DNA of 64,000 nucleotides, taken from assembly GCA_027623555.1 (NCBI GenBank), contig JAQBSZ010000002.1:62001-126000 (forward strand), given 5' to 3'. The position numbers were made by a program, and so were the translations under genes. Positions 27,574 through 37,719 of the stretch are shown here, piece after piece (position 1 is the first letter of the stretch; each line of letters opens with the position of its first letter). The stretch is from Pseudomonadota bacterium. GTDB taxonomy: Bacteria > Pseudomonadota > Gammaproteobacteria > Pseudomonadales > Pseudohongiellaceae. The notes under the pieces were generated by a model. That model was not told the origin of the DNA. It searched no databases and saw only the letters and a program-made list of their open reading frames with translations.

Positions 27574-28335
27574 ATGCAAACCCCTGAACTGATTCGTCCT
27601 GACTGGGACGTACCGGATTGCATCGAGGCATGGGTCACGACGAGAACGGGGGGTTGCAGCAATCCACCCTATGCAAGTTTCAACATGGCGACTCATGTCG
27701 GTGATTCTTCTGAGTCGCTGCGAAGCAACCGGCTGCAATTGCAGGCCATATTGCCCACTGCACTGCGCTTCCAATGGCTGCGCCAGGTTCATGGGACAGA
27801 CGTTGTGCAAATTCAATGCCCTGAAGAGCAAATTACCGCAGACGGGCTGATTACACGAGTTCCAGGAATTGCTTGCTGTGTGTTAACAGCGGATTGCCTG
27901 CCTGTGTTCCTTGCAAACAAGCAGGGAGACGAGATTGCGATCGCACACGCTGGTTGGCGAGGCATGTTAGCTGGAATTCTGGAGAAGACGATAATGCAAA
28001 TGTCCAGCTCACCCGATGCGTTGGTGGCCTGGTTAGGTCCAGCAATTGGATCCTGTCATTTTGAAGTGGGTGAAGAAGTTAGAGAGCAGTTTCTGAACGC
28101 GCATGGCTCGCTGGATAAGCTATCGAGTTGTTTTGTGCAAACAGAAAATCCTGGCAAGTACCTGGCAGATCTTTATGCAATTGCCAGATGCAAACTGAAT
28201 CACCTGGGGGTCGCGGCCGTTTCCGGTGGTGACTTTTGTACTCACTGTGATCAGGACAGGTTTTTCTCCTATCGCCGCGACGGTACTACGGGTCGCATGG
28301 CGAGCCTGATATATATAGCCGCGCCAATCCAGTAA
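27574..28335 (+). CDS. pgeF: Peptidoglycan editing factor PgeF (YfiH, multicopper-oxidase-like fold)
   Basis: 253 residues with the YfiH signature: MATHVGDSSESLRSNR, LRQVHGTDVV, CCVLTADCLPVF, AIAHAGWRGM and LGPAIGSCHFEVG. The conserved His and Cys form the zinc-type active site. PgeF purges wrongly incorporated amino acids from peptidoglycan precursors. It is directly behind rluD (2 nt apart) and ahead of clpB, the usual order, and probably shares the rluD transcript. Confidence 0.93.
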   Translation: MQTPELIRPDWDVPDCIEAWVTTRTGGCSNPPYASFNMATHVGDSSESLRSNRLQLQAILPTALRFQWLRQVHGTDVVQIQCPEEQITADGLITRVPGIACCVLTADCLPVFLANKQGDEIAIAHAGWRGMLAGILEKTIMQMSSSPDALVAWLGPAIGSCHFEVGEEVREQFLNAHGSLDKLSSCFVQTENPGKYLADLYAIARCKLNHLGVAAVSGGDFCTHCDQDRFFSYRRDGTTGRMASLIYIAAPIQ

Positions 28336-28441
28336 ATCGAGCGTTGGCTAGCTAAAACGGATAATGCAGCCGATTGCTGGTCCTTTCAGCGCTGCCATCT
28401 TCCCTTGCATGCCCTGCCAAACAGCAACTTTCAGCGCATTC

Positions 28442-28455
28442 TTGATCAAAATCAA
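28442..28455. promoter_or_regulatory. Perfect FNR/Anr-type box
   Basis: TTGATCAAAATCAA matches the FNR/Anr consensus TTGAT-N4-ATCAA at all ten fixed positions, and the outer bases extend the dyad (CTTGAT/ATCAAG). It lies 118 nt before the clpB ATG and about 107 nt after the pgeF stop. No -10 element sits at the distance expected for a class II FNR-activated promoter, so its function is open. Confidence 0.6.
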
Positions 28456-28470
28456 GGATCGCAATGCTTG

Positions 28471-28500
28471 TATTGAAAAAGCCACCCGTCGACCCAATAA
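28471..28500 (+). promoter_or_regulatory. Sigma-32-like heat-shock promoter for clpB
   Basis: TATTGAAA (28471-28478) and CCCAATAA (28493-28500) resemble the sigma-32 consensus CTTGAAA and CCCCATNT, with 14 nt between them. The pair lies about 75 nt upstream of the clpB start, where a heat-shock promoter is expected. Identified by eye only. Confidence 0.6.
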
Positions 28501-28572
28501 AGAGCCTCAGAAACCAGCAAACATGAAGCTCAGCGGGTGGGTATCCGCCGGTTGTTTCAACATGGACACATT

Positions 28573-31194
28573 ATGCGAATCGACAAATTAACCAGCAAGC
28601 TCCAGTCTGCCCTGGCGGATGCACAGTCTCTGGCATTGGGCAAAGAACACAATTTAATCGAGCCAGCGCACTTGTTGCTCACACTCATCGACCAGAAGGG
28701 TGGTTCGGTCAGACCGCTGTTATCCCAAACCGGTTTTAACATCACCGAGCTGCGTAGTCAGCTTCAGCAGCTTGTCGATGATTTGCCCCATGTGCCTGAC
28801 AATGAAGGTGAGATAGCTGTTTCACCGGACCTGGGCAAGTTGCTTAATCAGGCCGACAAACTCGCCCAACAGAAGGGTGATGCTTTCATATCCAGCGAAA
28901 CGATTCTGCTGGTCGCGATGAAAGACAAGGGCAGCGTCGGCAAAATATTGAATGCTTTCGGAGTCAGTGCCGAGGCTCTGGAAAATGCCGTAAAGAACTT
29001 GCGCGGTGGCGAGAATGTTTCCGAGGCGGGCGCGGAAGACTCCTGGCAAGCATTGCAGAAATTCTGCATCGATCTGACCGAGCGCGCCGAGAACGGTGAA
29101 TTGGATCCGGTCATCGGACGCGATGCAGAGATCCGACGCACGATTCAAGTGCTGGGGCGTCGCACCAAGAATAATCCCGTGCTCATCGGTGAACCTGGCG
29201 TTGGTAAAACTGCCATCATCGAAGGACTCGCGCAGCGCATTGTGAATGGCGAAGTTCCCGAGGGGTTAAAAGGCAAGAAAATTCTTGCGCTCGACATGGG
29301 CTCACTGATTGCGGGTGCCAAGTTTCGTGGTGAATTCGAAGAGCGTCTCAAGGCCGTCCTCAATGAATTGTCGAAGCAGGAAGGATCGATAATCCTGTTC
29401 ATCGACGAGATGCATACCATGGTCGGTGCAGGCAAGGCCGAGGGGGCTATGGATGCAGGAAATATGCTGAAACCTGCGCTGGCTCGCGGTGAGTTGCATT
29501 GTGTTGGCGCGACCACATTGGATGAATACCGAAAGTACGTTGAGAAAGATGCAGCCCTGGAACGTCGCTTTCAAAAAGTTCTGGTGGAAGAGCCTACTGA
29601 AGAAGACACCATTGCGATTCTGCGGGGACTGAAAGAGCGTTATGAAGTCCATCATGGGGTCGATATTTCCGACTCGGCGATCATCGCTGCTGTGCGCTTG
29701 TCTCAACGCTATATCACTGACCGACAATTACCGGATAAAGCGATCGACCTGGTCGATGAGGCTGCCAGTCTTATTCGCATGGAGATCGATTCCAAGCCCG
29801 AAGAAATGGATAAGCTCGAGCGCAGGCTCATTCAATTGAAGATCGAACGCGAAGCTTTAAAGAAAGATGAAGACCCCGCCTCCCTGAAACGTAAGGAGAA
29901 ACTTGCCGAGGACATACTGGATCTGGAGAAAGAATACGCCGATCTGGAAGAAATCTGGAAAGCAGAGAAGGCTTCTTTGCAAGGTACTCAAACCATTAAA
30001 AGTAGCCTCGAGAAGGCGCGTATCGATATGGAGGCGGCCAGTCGAGCCGGAGATCTGGCACGTATGTCTGAGATTCAATATGGCATCATTCCTTCGCTGG
30101 AGAAAAAGCTCGAAATGGCGGCAGAGGCAGAGGCCGCCGAGAAAAAATTGCTGCGTAATCGGGTTACCGAAGAAGAGATCGCCGATGTTGTATCACGATC
30201 AACTGGCATTCCTGTCAGTAAAATGTTGCAGGGCGACAAACAACGCTTGCTGGATATGGAGGAGGCGCTTCACCGCAGAGTAATCGGCCAGAATGAGGCG
30301 ATCAATGCCGTTGCCAACGCCGTGCGCCGTTCACGGTCCGGCCTGTCGGATCCCAACCGACCCAATGGTTCGTTCCTGTTCCTCGGGCCTACCGGTGTGG
30401 GCAAGACAGAATTGTGCAAGGCCCTGGCGGAATTCCTTTTCGACACGGAAGAGGCGATGGTACGCATCGACATGTCGGAATTCATGGAGCAACATTCCGT
30501 GGCCCGGCTAATCGGTGCGCCGCCCGGTTATGTTGGTTACGAAGAAGGCGGATACCTCACCGAAGCGGTCAGACGCAGGCCCTATTCAGTAATGCTCCTG
30601 GATGAAGTCGAGAAAGCACATTCCGATGTCTTCAACATTCTTCTACAGGTGATGGATGATGGCCGGCTAACAGATGGCCATGGCCGCACTGTCGATTTCA
30701 GAAACACGGTTATCGTGATGACGTCTAACCTGGGATCGGATCGAATCCAGGAGATGATGAATCAAGCCAATTACAATGAGGAGACTTACCAGTCCGTTAA
30801 AAAGGTCGTTCTGGAATCTGTGGTCCGACACTTCTCCCCCGAATTTGTTAACCGGATTGACGAAACGGTGGTGTTCCATCCATTACAACAGTCGCAGATT
30901 CGAGGCATCGCCGAGATACAGATTGGCCTGCTCAACAAGCGTCTGGCGCACGTTGAGCTTGCTCTGCAGATCAGTGAGAGTGTGCTGGATCATATCGCCG
31001 AAATTGGCTACGACCCGGTGTACGGAGCCCGTCCCTTGAAGCGGGCAATTCAGAACTGGATCGAGAATCCCCTGGCCCAGGAAGTGTTGAAAGGATCCTA
31101 CGTAGCCGGTGATACGATCGCCGTCGATTTGAGTACCGATAGGGAGCTCAGGTTCACCAAGCGGGCAACGCCTCCAGATATGGCCGTCGCCTGA
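28573..31194 (+). CDS. clpB: ATP-dependent disaggregase ClpB
   Basis: 873 residues: ClpN repeats (residues 1-145), AAA+ module 1 (Walker [22 protein letters not shown]), the M-domain coiled coil (residues 400-520, [18 protein letters not shown]), and AAA+ module 2 (Walker [19 protein letters not shown]). It resolves protein aggregates together with DnaK. I start at 28573 ([11 protein letters not shown]), the normal ClpB N-terminus, rather than 28537. A sigma-32-like promoter and an FNR-type box lie upstream. Confidence 0.97.
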   Translation: MRIDKLTSKLQSALADAQSLALGKEHNLIEPAHLLLTLIDQKGGSVRPLLSQTGFNITELRSQLQQLVDDLPHVPDNEGEIAVSPDLGKLLNQADKLAQQKGDAFISSETILLVAMKDKGSVGKILNAFGVSAEALENAVKNLRGGENVSEAGAEDSWQALQKFCIDLTERAENGELDPVIGRDAEIRRTIQVLGRRTKNNPVLIGEPGVGKTAIIEGLAQRIVNGEVPEGLKGKKILALDMGSLIAGAKFRGEFEERLKAVLNELSKQEGSIILFIDEMHTMVGAGKAEGAMDAGNMLKPALARGELHCVGATTLDEYRKYVEKDAALERRFQKVLVEEPTEEDTIAILRGLKERYEVHHGVDISDSAIIAAVRLSQRYITDRQLPDKAIDLVDEAASLIRMEIDSKPEEMDKLERRLIQLKIEREALKKDEDPASLKRKEKLAEDILDLEKEYADLEEIWKAEKASLQGTQTIKSSLEKARIDMEAASRAGDLARMSEIQYGIIPSLEKKLEMAAEAEAAEKKLLRNRVTEEEIADVVSRSTGIPVSKMLQGDKQRLLDMEEALHRRVIGQNEAINAVANAVRRSRSGLSDPNRPNGSFLFLGPTGVGKTELCKALAEFLFDTEEAMVRIDMSEFMEQHSVARLIGAPPGYVGYEEGGYLTEAVRRRPYSVMLLDEVEKAHSDVFNILLQVMDDGRLTDGHGRTVDFRNTVIVMTSNLGSDRIQEMMNQANYNEETYQSVKKVVLESVVRHFSPEFVNRIDETVVFHPLQQSQIRGIAEIQIGLLNKRLAHVELALQISESVLDHIAEIGYDPVYGARPLKRAIQNWIENPLAQEVLKGSYVAGDTIAVDLSTDRELRFTKRATPPDMAVA

Positions 31195-31553
31195 CCGCCA
31201 GAGTCACAGCTATCAGCCATATAGAGCTTGACTTTCCTCACCTAAGTGGCAGAATCCCAGTGCTCGAGCAGGGCGCCATGGATATCCCTAATTCGTTCTG
31301 CCGTAGTCTGAACTCGCCGTAACCAGGCACACACAGACTGCTGTCTAGGTGTCGGACAACATCCAACCAAAACCCCTATCACGTTATCGCGTACGGGGCC
31401 GACATGAAGCAAGAATCTCGTGTTTTTCATGGGATTGGCTGACTGTCAACACTTCATATACAGGTTTAGGATTAACAACTGGCTGGCCCGGTCGGTTGTG
31501 GTATTGGTTTTAGTCGATAGCAGACAGATTGGAAAATAGCAGAGGCTAGAGAA
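31195..31553. other. Intergenic region before ilvI, with a possible Val/Leu-rich leader ORF
   Basis: About 360 bases follow clpB. The only notable element is a plus-strand 36-codon ORF (31429-31539) containing the run VVVLVLV, seven consecutive branched-chain residues, ending 14 nt before the ilvI start. It has no clear ribosome-binding site, and there is no room for a terminator hairpin after it, so classical attenuation is doubtful. The minus ORF 31242-31430 has no supporting features. Confidence 0.4.
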
Positions 31554-33281
31554 GTGGAGCAATTATCTGGTGGGGAGGCGCTGATTCGTGCGCTGCACGA
31601 TGAAGGCGTTGACATTATTTTCGGTTACCCCGGGGGTGCCGTCCTGCACATCTATGACGCCATCTTCCACCAGGATAAGGTCGAACACATTCTCGTGCGT
31701 CATGAGCAGGCTGCCACGCACGCCGCTGATGGCTACGCACGCTCGACAGGCAAGGCGGGTGTGGTTCTGGTTACTTCGGGCCCGGGTGCGACCAACGCCT
31801 TAACCGGGATTGCTACGGCCTATATGGATTCGATTCCCATGGTAGTGATTTCCGGTCAGGTCGAGAGTCGCTTGATCGGTTCGGATGGATTTCAGGAGAC
31901 TGACATGGTCGGGGTATCCCGGCCGATTGTGAAACACAGTTTCATGGTGCAGCGAGCAGCAGACATTCCGCTGATAGTGAAGAAAGCCTTTCATATCGCC
32001 ACAACCGGGCGGCCCGGCCCGGTTGTTATCGATGTGCCGAAAGACATTACTGATCCAAAGATCAAGTTTCCCTATGAATATCCCGCGGAAATCAAGCTGC
32101 GTTCCTATGCGGTGCCAGGCAAGGGACATTCCGGCCAGATCAAGAAGGCGGTCGATGCGCTGCTGTCTGCCAAGCGACCAATGATTTATGCCGGAGGTGG
32201 TGTCATACAGGGCAATGCTGCAGAAATTCTGACCAGGCTTACCCGTAAACTCGGCTTCCCCATCACCAATACTCTGATGGGTCTCGGGGCTTATCCCGCT
32301 TCGGACCAACAGTTTCTGGGTATGTTAGGGATGCATGGCACCTATGAAGCAAATATGGCGATGCATTACTGCGACGTTTTGCTGGGTATCGGCGTGCGGT
32401 TTGATGATCGGGTAACGAACTCCGATATCAGCAAGTTTTGTCCGGATGCGACGATTCTACATGTAGACATCGATCCCGCGTCGATTTCGAAAACTGTGGC
32501 CGCCGATGTGCCAATCGTTGGCGACGTAGTGCCGGTTCTGGAGGAGATGCTGGATCAGGTCAGCAAGTCCAGGAGCAAGGTCGATAAAGAGTCATTAGAG
32601 GTCTGGTGGAAGCAGATTGCCCAGTGGCGCGAAAAAGACAGCCTGGCAGTAACTCCATCCGAAGATGGCACTATCAAGCCACAACAGGTAGTACAGGCGG
32701 TTTTCGAAATCACCAAAGGTGATGCCTTCGTCTCCTCCGATGTTGGTCAACACCAGATGTTTGCTGCGCAATACTATGGGTTCGACAAACCGCGGCGTTG
32801 GCTCAATTCCGGTGGACTCGGCACCATGGGATTCGGATTTCCTGCGGCGATGGGAGCACAGTTTGCACATCCGGATGCGGTGTGTGTGTGCATCACCGGT
32901 GAGGGCAGTATCCAGATGAACCAGCAGGAACTGGCGACCTGCATGCAATATCAACTCCCGATCAAGATCGTGTGCTTGAATAACCAGGCTCTTGGTATGG
33001 TCAAGCAGTGGCAGGACATGCAATACGGTGGGCGCCATTCCCATAGCACCTACGCTGAATCACTGCCGGATTTCACCAAGCTGGTTGAGGCTTACGGGCA
33101 TGTCGGTTTCAAGATTGAGAAATTTGCCGATCTACATGACAAACTGGAGCAGGCTTTCGCATTGAAAGACAAACTGGTGTTTGTCGATGTTATGGTCGAC
33201 CCGGATGAACATGTTTATCCCATGGCCATTAAGGGTGGAGCCATGAAAGACATGGTCTTGAGTAAATCGGAGAGAACCTGA
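31554..33281 (+). CDS. ilvI: Acetolactate synthase, large (catalytic) subunit
   Basis: The 575-residue ThDP enzyme starts at a GTG (MEQLSGGEALIRAL) with AGAGG nine nt upstream. Family motifs include FGYPGGAVLHIYDA, the catalytic Glu in RHEQAATHAADGYAR, and the ThDP motif GEGSIQMNQQEL...NNQALGMVKQW. It follows E. coli IlvI closely throughout. It condenses pyruvate with pyruvate or 2-ketobutyrate, the first common step of Val, Leu and Ile synthesis. The TGATG overlap with ilvH couples the two subunits. Confidence 0.95.
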   Translation: MEQLSGGEALIRALHDEGVDIIFGYPGGAVLHIYDAIFHQDKVEHILVRHEQAATHAADGYARSTGKAGVVLVTSGPGATNALTGIATAYMDSIPMVVISGQVESRLIGSDGFQETDMVGVSRPIVKHSFMVQRAADIPLIVKKAFHIATTGRPGPVVIDVPKDITDPKIKFPYEYPAEIKLRSYAVPGKGHSGQIKKAVDALLSAKRPMIYAGGGVIQGNAAEILTRLTRKLGFPITNTLMGLGAYPASDQQFLGMLGMHGTYEANMAMHYCDVLLGIGVRFDDRVTNSDISKFCPDATILHVDIDPASISKTVAADVPIVGDVVPVLEEMLDQVSKSRSKVDKESLEVWWKQIAQWREKDSLAVTPSEDGTIKPQQVVQAVFEITKGDAFVSSDVGQHQMFAAQYYGFDKPRRWLNSGGLGTMGFGFPAAMGAQFAHPDAVCVCITGEGSIQMNQQELATCMQYQLPIKIVCLNNQALGMVKQWQDMQYGGRHSHSTYAESLPDFTKLVEAYGHVGFKIEKFADLHDKLEQAFALKDKLVFVDVMVDPDEHVYPMAIKGGAMKDMVLSKSERT

Positions 33282-33772
33282 TGCGCCATATAATATCTGT
33301 GTTGATGGAAAACGAGCCAGGTGCACTCTCTCGGGTTGTCGGATTATTCTCGCAACGTAACTACAACATTGATTCGTTAACGGTGGCTCCTACTGAAGAC
33401 CATTCCCTGTCCCGTCTGACACTCACGACCAGTGGGGATGATGCCCGCATCGAGCAGATCACCAAGCACCTGAATAAGATTGTCGATGTGGTGAAGTTGG
33501 TTGATCTCACCGAGGGAGCGCATATTGAGCGCGAACTCATGTTAATCAAGGTAAAAGCGATAGGTGCCCAACGGGCTGAAGTGAAACGCACCGCAGACAT
33601 ATTCAGAGGGCAGATTGTCGATCTCACCAGTAATGTGTTTACTATTCAATTGACAGGTACCGGTGACAAGCTCGATGCCTTTATTACAGCGCTCGGTGAC
33701 AACGTTGTTTTGGAAGTGGCGCGCACCGGTGTGTCTGGTATTTCCCGTGGCGAAAAAGTGTTGGCGCTTTGA
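33281..33772 (+). CDS. ilvH: Acetolactate synthase, small regulatory subunit
   Basis: The 163-residue protein begins MRHIISVLMENEPGALSRVVGLFSQRNYNIDSLTVAPTED, the ACT domain of IlvH/IlvN, which binds valine for feedback inhibition. The C-terminal half (ELMLIKVKA...ADIFRGQIVDL) is the domain that activates the large subunit. Its ATG overlaps the ilvI stop. A strong hairpin follows the stop codon. Confidence 0.95.
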   Translation: MRHIISVLMENEPGALSRVVGLFSQRNYNIDSLTVAPTEDHSLSRLTLTTSGDDARIEQITKHLNKIVDVVKLVDLTEGAHIERELMLIKVKAIGAQRAEVKRTADIFRGQIVDLTSNVFTIQLTGTGDKLDAFITALGDNVVLEVARTGVSGISRGEKVLAL

Positions 33773-33782
33773 TTTACCTGCT

Positions 33783-33816
33783 CCGGTAAAAAATCCATCC
33801 CTGGATTTTTTACCGG
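33783..33816 (+). terminator. Terminator hairpin of ilvIH
   Basis: CCGGTAAAAAATCCA (33783-33797), loop TCCC, then TGGATTTTTTACCGG (33802-33816) is a perfect 15-bp inverted repeat just 11 nt after the ilvH stop. The A/T runs lie within the stem rather than after it, so it might also act as an mRNA stabiliser. Confidence 0.7.
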
Positions 33817-33887
33817 GTCGCCCTAAATCACTGGCGTAAAAGCGTGGTTTTGTTGGTGACTTAATGAACGGAATTATTCCTGTACAC

Positions 33888-33913
33888 AAAAAAGGCTCTT
33901 TCGAGCCTCTTTT
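33888..33913 (-). terminator. Rho-independent terminator of ilvC
   Basis: On the minus strand, an AGGCTC/GAGCCT stem (33893-33898 with 33903-33908) with a four-base loop is followed by a run of six T (the A-run at 33888-33893 on the plus strand). It lies 8 nt after the ilvC stop. The cTTTT on the other side makes it potentially bidirectional. Confidence 0.85.
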
Positions 33914-33920
33914 CATCTCC

Positions 33921-35390
33921 CTAGATTACCTTTTTCATCGCAGTCATGTATTTTCTGAGTTGCTTGCCCACAATCTCGATCGGGTGGCTGCGAATGCTCT
34001 CGTTTACGGCGATGAGTTCAGCATTGTCTACACCAAAATCACTGGTTTGCAGTCCCTTACCGATAACATCGGTGTCTATCTTCTTCATGAAATCCTCCAG
34101 CAGCGGAACGCAGGCATGGGAGAACAGATAGCAGCCGTACTCGGCGGTATCGGAAATAACCTTGTTCATCTCGTAGAGTTTCTTGCGCCCGATAAGGTTG
34201 GCAATCAGAGGAACTTCATGCAGTGACTCGTAGTACGCGGATTCTGCGATGATGCCACTTTCTGTCATGGTTTCAAATGCCAGCTCAACGCCAGACTTGA
34301 TCATGGCAACCATCAAGATGCCGTGGTCGTAATATTCCTGTTCGGAAATGTCCACATCACTTGCGGCGGATTTCTCAAAAGCAGTTTCAGCGGTGGCTTC
34401 ACGCCAGTCCAGAAGTTTCTTGTCATCATTGGCCCAGTCTTCCATCATTCCTGCTGAGAAGTTTCCGGTGATGATGTCATCCATGTGCTTCTGATACAGA
34501 GGCCGCATTAAATCTTTCAGCTCGTCCGCCAGTTCATTGGCGATCAGCTTCGCAGGATTGGAGAGCCGGTCCATCATATTGGTGATACCGCCATGCTTCA
34601 GGCCTTCCGCAATGACTTCCCAGCCATGCTGAACCAGTTTGGACGCATAGCCCGCATCGATCCCTTTCTCGATCATCCTGTCGTAACAGAGCAGGGATCC
34701 GCTCTGCAGCATGCCGCAGAGGATTGTTTGTTCTCCCATAAGGTCCGATTTCACTTCGGCGATGAATGAACTCTCCAACACACCAGCGCGATGGCCACCA
34801 GTAGCTGCTGCATAAGCCTTGGCGATATCCATGCCTTCGCCGTTTGGATCATTTTCGGCGTGCACCGCTATCAGGGTTGGAACACCGAAGCCGCGTTTGT
34901 ATTCTTCGCGCACTTCGGTACCCGGGCATTTCGGTGCGACCATGACAACCGTCAGGTCATCTCGAATCTGCATGCCTTCTTCGACGATATTGAAGCCATG
35001 GGAATAGGCCAGGCAGGCCGCTTTTTTCATTAGTGGCATAACCTGCTCAACCACGGCACTGTGCTGTTTGTCCGGTGTCAGGTTCAGTACCAGGTCGGCA
35101 GATCCTACCAGCTCTTCATAAGTGCCGACATCGAAGCCATTCTCTGTGGCGTTCTTCCAGGAAGCCCGCTGCTCGGATATTGCTGCCGCGCGCAGCGCGA
35201 AGGACACATCGAGACCGCTGTCACGCATGTTCAGGCCCTGGTTCAAGCCCTGTGCTCCGCACCCGATGATGAGTACCTTTTTACCATTGAGTTTGGACAC
35301 GCCGTCGCTGAATTCATGGCGGTCCATAAAGCGACATTTGCCCAATTGCTCCAACTGCAGGCGCAGGGGCAGCGTATTAAAGTAATTCAT
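33921..35390 (-). CDS. ilvC: Ketol-acid reductoisomerase, class II (long form)
   Basis: At 489 residues this is the long E. coli-type enzyme, not the 330-residue class I form. The NADPH-binding region reads [31 protein letters not shown], and metal-binding acidic residues occur in the duplicated C-terminal domain ([24 protein letters not shown]). It converts acetolactate or acetohydroxybutyrate to dihydroxy acids, the next step after IlvIH. It is convergent with ilvIH, separated by two hairpins. GGAG lies 7 nt before the ATG. Confidence 0.96.
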   Translation of the reverse strand: MNYFNTLPLRLQLEQLGKCRFMDRHEFSDGVSKLNGKKVLIIGCGAQGLNQGLNMRDSGLDVSFALRAAAISEQRASWKNATENGFDVGTYEELVGSADLVLNLTPDKQHSAVVEQVMPLMKKAACLAYSHGFNIVEEGMQIRDDLTVVMVAPKCPGTEVREEYKRGFGVPTLIAVHAENDPNGEGMDIAKAYAAATGGHRAGVLESSFIAEVKSDLMGEQTILCGMLQSGSLLCYDRMIEKGIDAGYASKLVQHGWEVIAEGLKHGGITNMMDRLSNPAKLIANELADELKDLMRPLYQKHMDDIITGNFSAGMMEDWANDDKKLLDWREATAETAFEKSAASDVDISEQEYYDHGILMVAMIKSGVELAFETMTESGIIAESAYYESLHEVPLIANLIGRKKLYEMNKVISDTAEYGCYLFSHACVPLLEDFMKKIDTDVIGKGLQTSDFGVDNAELIAVNESIRSHPIEIVGKQLRKYMTAMKKVI

Positions 35391-35578
35391 GGATTAACTC
35401 CAACGTTGGTTCGGTATTTTTCCGGTTTCCGGTGCCAGGCACCGTTCGCTACTTTATTCGGTGAGGCGCGATCATATAGCATCCCCAATCTTGGGTAAAA
35501 TGCAAAAAATTCTCCAGATGTGCCTGGAATAGCACTGTATAATCGAAAATTCGAGTCATTCCTGAAGAAGAGGTTTGC

Positions 35579-36547
35579 ATGAACCAGGTACACCAGGATA
35601 TGGAATCTGAAAATATCCTGCCCATTGATGAGCACGAGGAGATCGTCTCCGAGGGTGGCAAGGAGGTGCGGCGGCGAGGAATCTATCTACTCCCGAATCT
35701 ATTGACGCTGGGTGCGCTGTTCGCCGGCTTCTACGCTGTTATTGCCGGAATGTCAGGCAATTTTAACGAGGCGGGCTGGGCCATACTCATCGCCGGGATT
35801 TGCGATGGCCTGGATGGCCGCATTGCCCGTCTGACCAATACCCAGAGCGCCTTCGGCGCCCAATTCGACAGTCTTTCCGATATGGTCTCCTTCGGCATGG
35901 CGCCGGCCCTCATCATGTTCAGTTGGGCATTCGCGCCACTGGGGAGGGTAGGCTGGGCAGCCAGCTTCATCTATATGTCCTGCGCTGCGCTGAGACTCGC
36001 TCGTTTCAATGTGCAGCTTGGCACCGTGGATAAACGCTTCTTCCTGGGATTGCAGAGCCCATTGGGGGCGGGTTTAGTCACGTTTGTGCCCTGGGTTGGC
36101 TATAAATATGGACTCGAGGTAACTCCGCTAGTCTCCTACCTGGCGGCAATTCTTACCGTGTTTGCAGGCCTGCTCATGATCTCCAACTACCAGTATTTCA
36201 GCTTCAAGGAATTGAACTTTAAGGGCACGGTTCCTTATATGGTATTTCTCTTCACGGTAGCATTATTGGTGGTTATAGCTCAGAATCCCCATGAAGTGTT
36301 GCTCACCATGTGCGTGATCTATGCGATATCCGGACCTGCAACCTGGTTATACCGGAAGCAATTCAGGAAATCGCGGGCGCTAGCTAAAAAACCGGCAGCA
36401 GCTAAAGCAGCTGCGGCAAAGCCAACAGCGACAAAGTCAGCAGCCGCGAAACCAGCAGTGACAAAATCAGCAGCCGCGAAATCAGAAGAAGCGAAGCCAG
36501 CCGCGGCAAATCCAACCACCAAGAAAACCAGAAAACCTACACAGTAA
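35579..36547 (+). CDS. pssA: CDP-diacylglycerol-serine O-phosphatidyltransferase with Ala/Lys-rich tail
   Basis: Integral membrane CDP-alcohol phosphatidyltransferase with the catalytic motif DGLDGRIARLTNTQSAFGAQFDSLSD and about seven hydrophobic segments. It makes phosphatidylserine, the precursor of phosphatidylethanolamine. The last 55 or so residues are a cytoplasmic low-complexity tail of AAAK/PAVTK-like repeats ending KKTRKPTQ. Such tails can be variable in length. GAGG precedes the ATG. It is divergent from ilvC, an arrangement I recognise near ilv genes in related bacteria. Confidence 0.93.
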   Translation: MNQVHQDMESENILPIDEHEEIVSEGGKEVRRRGIYLLPNLLTLGALFAGFYAVIAGMSGNFNEAGWAILIAGICDGLDGRIARLTNTQSAFGAQFDSLSDMVSFGMAPALIMFSWAFAPLGRVGWAASFIYMSCAALRLARFNVQLGTVDKRFFLGLQSPLGAGLVTFVPWVGYKYGLEVTPLVSYLAAILTVFAGLLMISNYQYFSFKELNFKGTVPYMVFLFTVALLVVIAQNPHEVLLTMCVIYAISGPATWLYRKQFRKSRALAKKPAAAKAAAAKPTATKSAAAKPAVTKSAAAKSEEAKPAAANPTTKKTRKPTQ

Positions 36548-36646
36548 GAGCTCAAGCGAGTATTTGAATTGAATGAGATAAACACTAATCCCTGTCTGTA
36601 AAGTAATGCAATACAGGGCCGGCGCAATCACAGCAGGTACTGAACC

Positions 36647-37690
36647 ATGTTGATCAAGAAACCTTCAGACATTAAACCATCCGAGATAACTCCCGAGAGT
36701 GTTTACAGAAATCGGCGTGAATTCATGGTGGATGGCAGTAAATTACTGTTCGGCGCGATGGCCGGCACAGGACTGCCAGCGCTCGCATCCGCGCAGAATG
36801 GCGATCGCCTGAAGGCAAGAGCACCGGCATCCATGCAAAGACCTGCGCCTGCACCCTGGTGGGTGGACAAATTCAGCAACATCAAGCCGGCACCCGATGC
36901 AGAGCCTTTTTTTACGGGAGAGTCCCTGACTCCTTATCAGGATGTAACCCGTTATAACAACTTCTATGAGTTTGGTATGGACAAGGGTGACCCTTCGGCA
37001 AACTCTGGTGCTTTTAAGCCCGATCCCTGGTCTGTGCAGATTACCGGAGAGGTCGCCAAGCCTGGTACCTACCACCTGGAAGACATCTTGAAGCCGGTTG
37101 ACCTGGAAGAGAGGATTTATCGCCTGCGCTGTGTCGAAGCCTGGTCCATGGTGATTCCCTGGATAGGGTTTCCCCTGGCTGACCTGATCAAGCGGTTTGA
37201 ACCCACCGCAAATGCCCGCTATGTCGAGTTCGAAACCCTGGTAGATCGAAACTCCATGCCTGGTGTTACCTCCCGATTTGCCATCGTCGACTGGCCCTAC
37301 CGCGAAGGATTAAGAATGGATGAAGCCATGAATCCATTGACGATGATGGTGGTAGGTCTGTACGGCAATTATCTCCCGTCGCAGAATGGCGCGCCCATGC
37401 GCCTCATCGTACCCTGGAAGTATGGATTCAAGAGCATCAAATCTATCGTGAAAATAAATTTCAGACAGACCCAACCCAATACCACGTGGAATGATTTGCA
37501 GGCGAACGAATATGGTTTCTTCGCGAATGTGAATCCGGGAGTGCATCATCCACGGTGGCGTCAGGATATGGAACGCCGTCTCCCCCAAACCCTGTTCAGT
37601 CGCCAGCACATTGAAACGAGATTGTTCAATGGCTATGGCGAGCACGTCGCCCACTTGTACGATGGTATGGATCTGGCCAGATACTACTAA
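36647..37690 (+). CDS. msrP: Protein-methionine-sulfoxide reductase catalytic subunit MsrP (YedY)
   Basis: The 347-residue periplasmic molybdopterin enzyme has a twin-arginine signal (NRREFM, about residue 23). The Mo-ligating Cys lies in YRLRCVEAWSMVIPW, and the family pattern EPFFTGESLTPYQDVTRYNNFYEFG is present. With MsrQ it repairs oxidised methionines in envelope proteins using quinol-derived electrons. The msrQ gene begins about 30 nt downstream. The ATG at 36647 is the only reasonable start. Confidence 0.95.
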   Translation: MLIKKPSDIKPSEITPESVYRNRREFMVDGSKLLFGAMAGTGLPALASAQNGDRLKARAPASMQRPAPAPWWVDKFSNIKPAPDAEPFFTGESLTPYQDVTRYNNFYEFGMDKGDPSANSGAFKPDPWSVQITGEVAKPGTYHLEDILKPVDLEERIYRLRCVEAWSMVIPWIGFPLADLIKRFEPTANARYVEFETLVDRNSMPGVTSRFAIVDWPYREGLRMDEAMNPLTMMVVGLYGNYLPSQNGAPMRLIVPWKYGFKSIKSIVKINFRQTQPNTTWNDLQANEYGFFANVNPGVHHPRWRQDMERRLPQTLFSRQHIETRLFNGYGEHVAHLYDGMDLARYY

Positions 37691-37719
37691 CGCCAGCCAG
37701 ATTCCGCATTCTTCGAATC

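Noticed and set aside
31242-31430. Minus-strand 62-codon ORF between clpB and ilvI
   Set aside because: No start context, no family resemblance and no operon partner.
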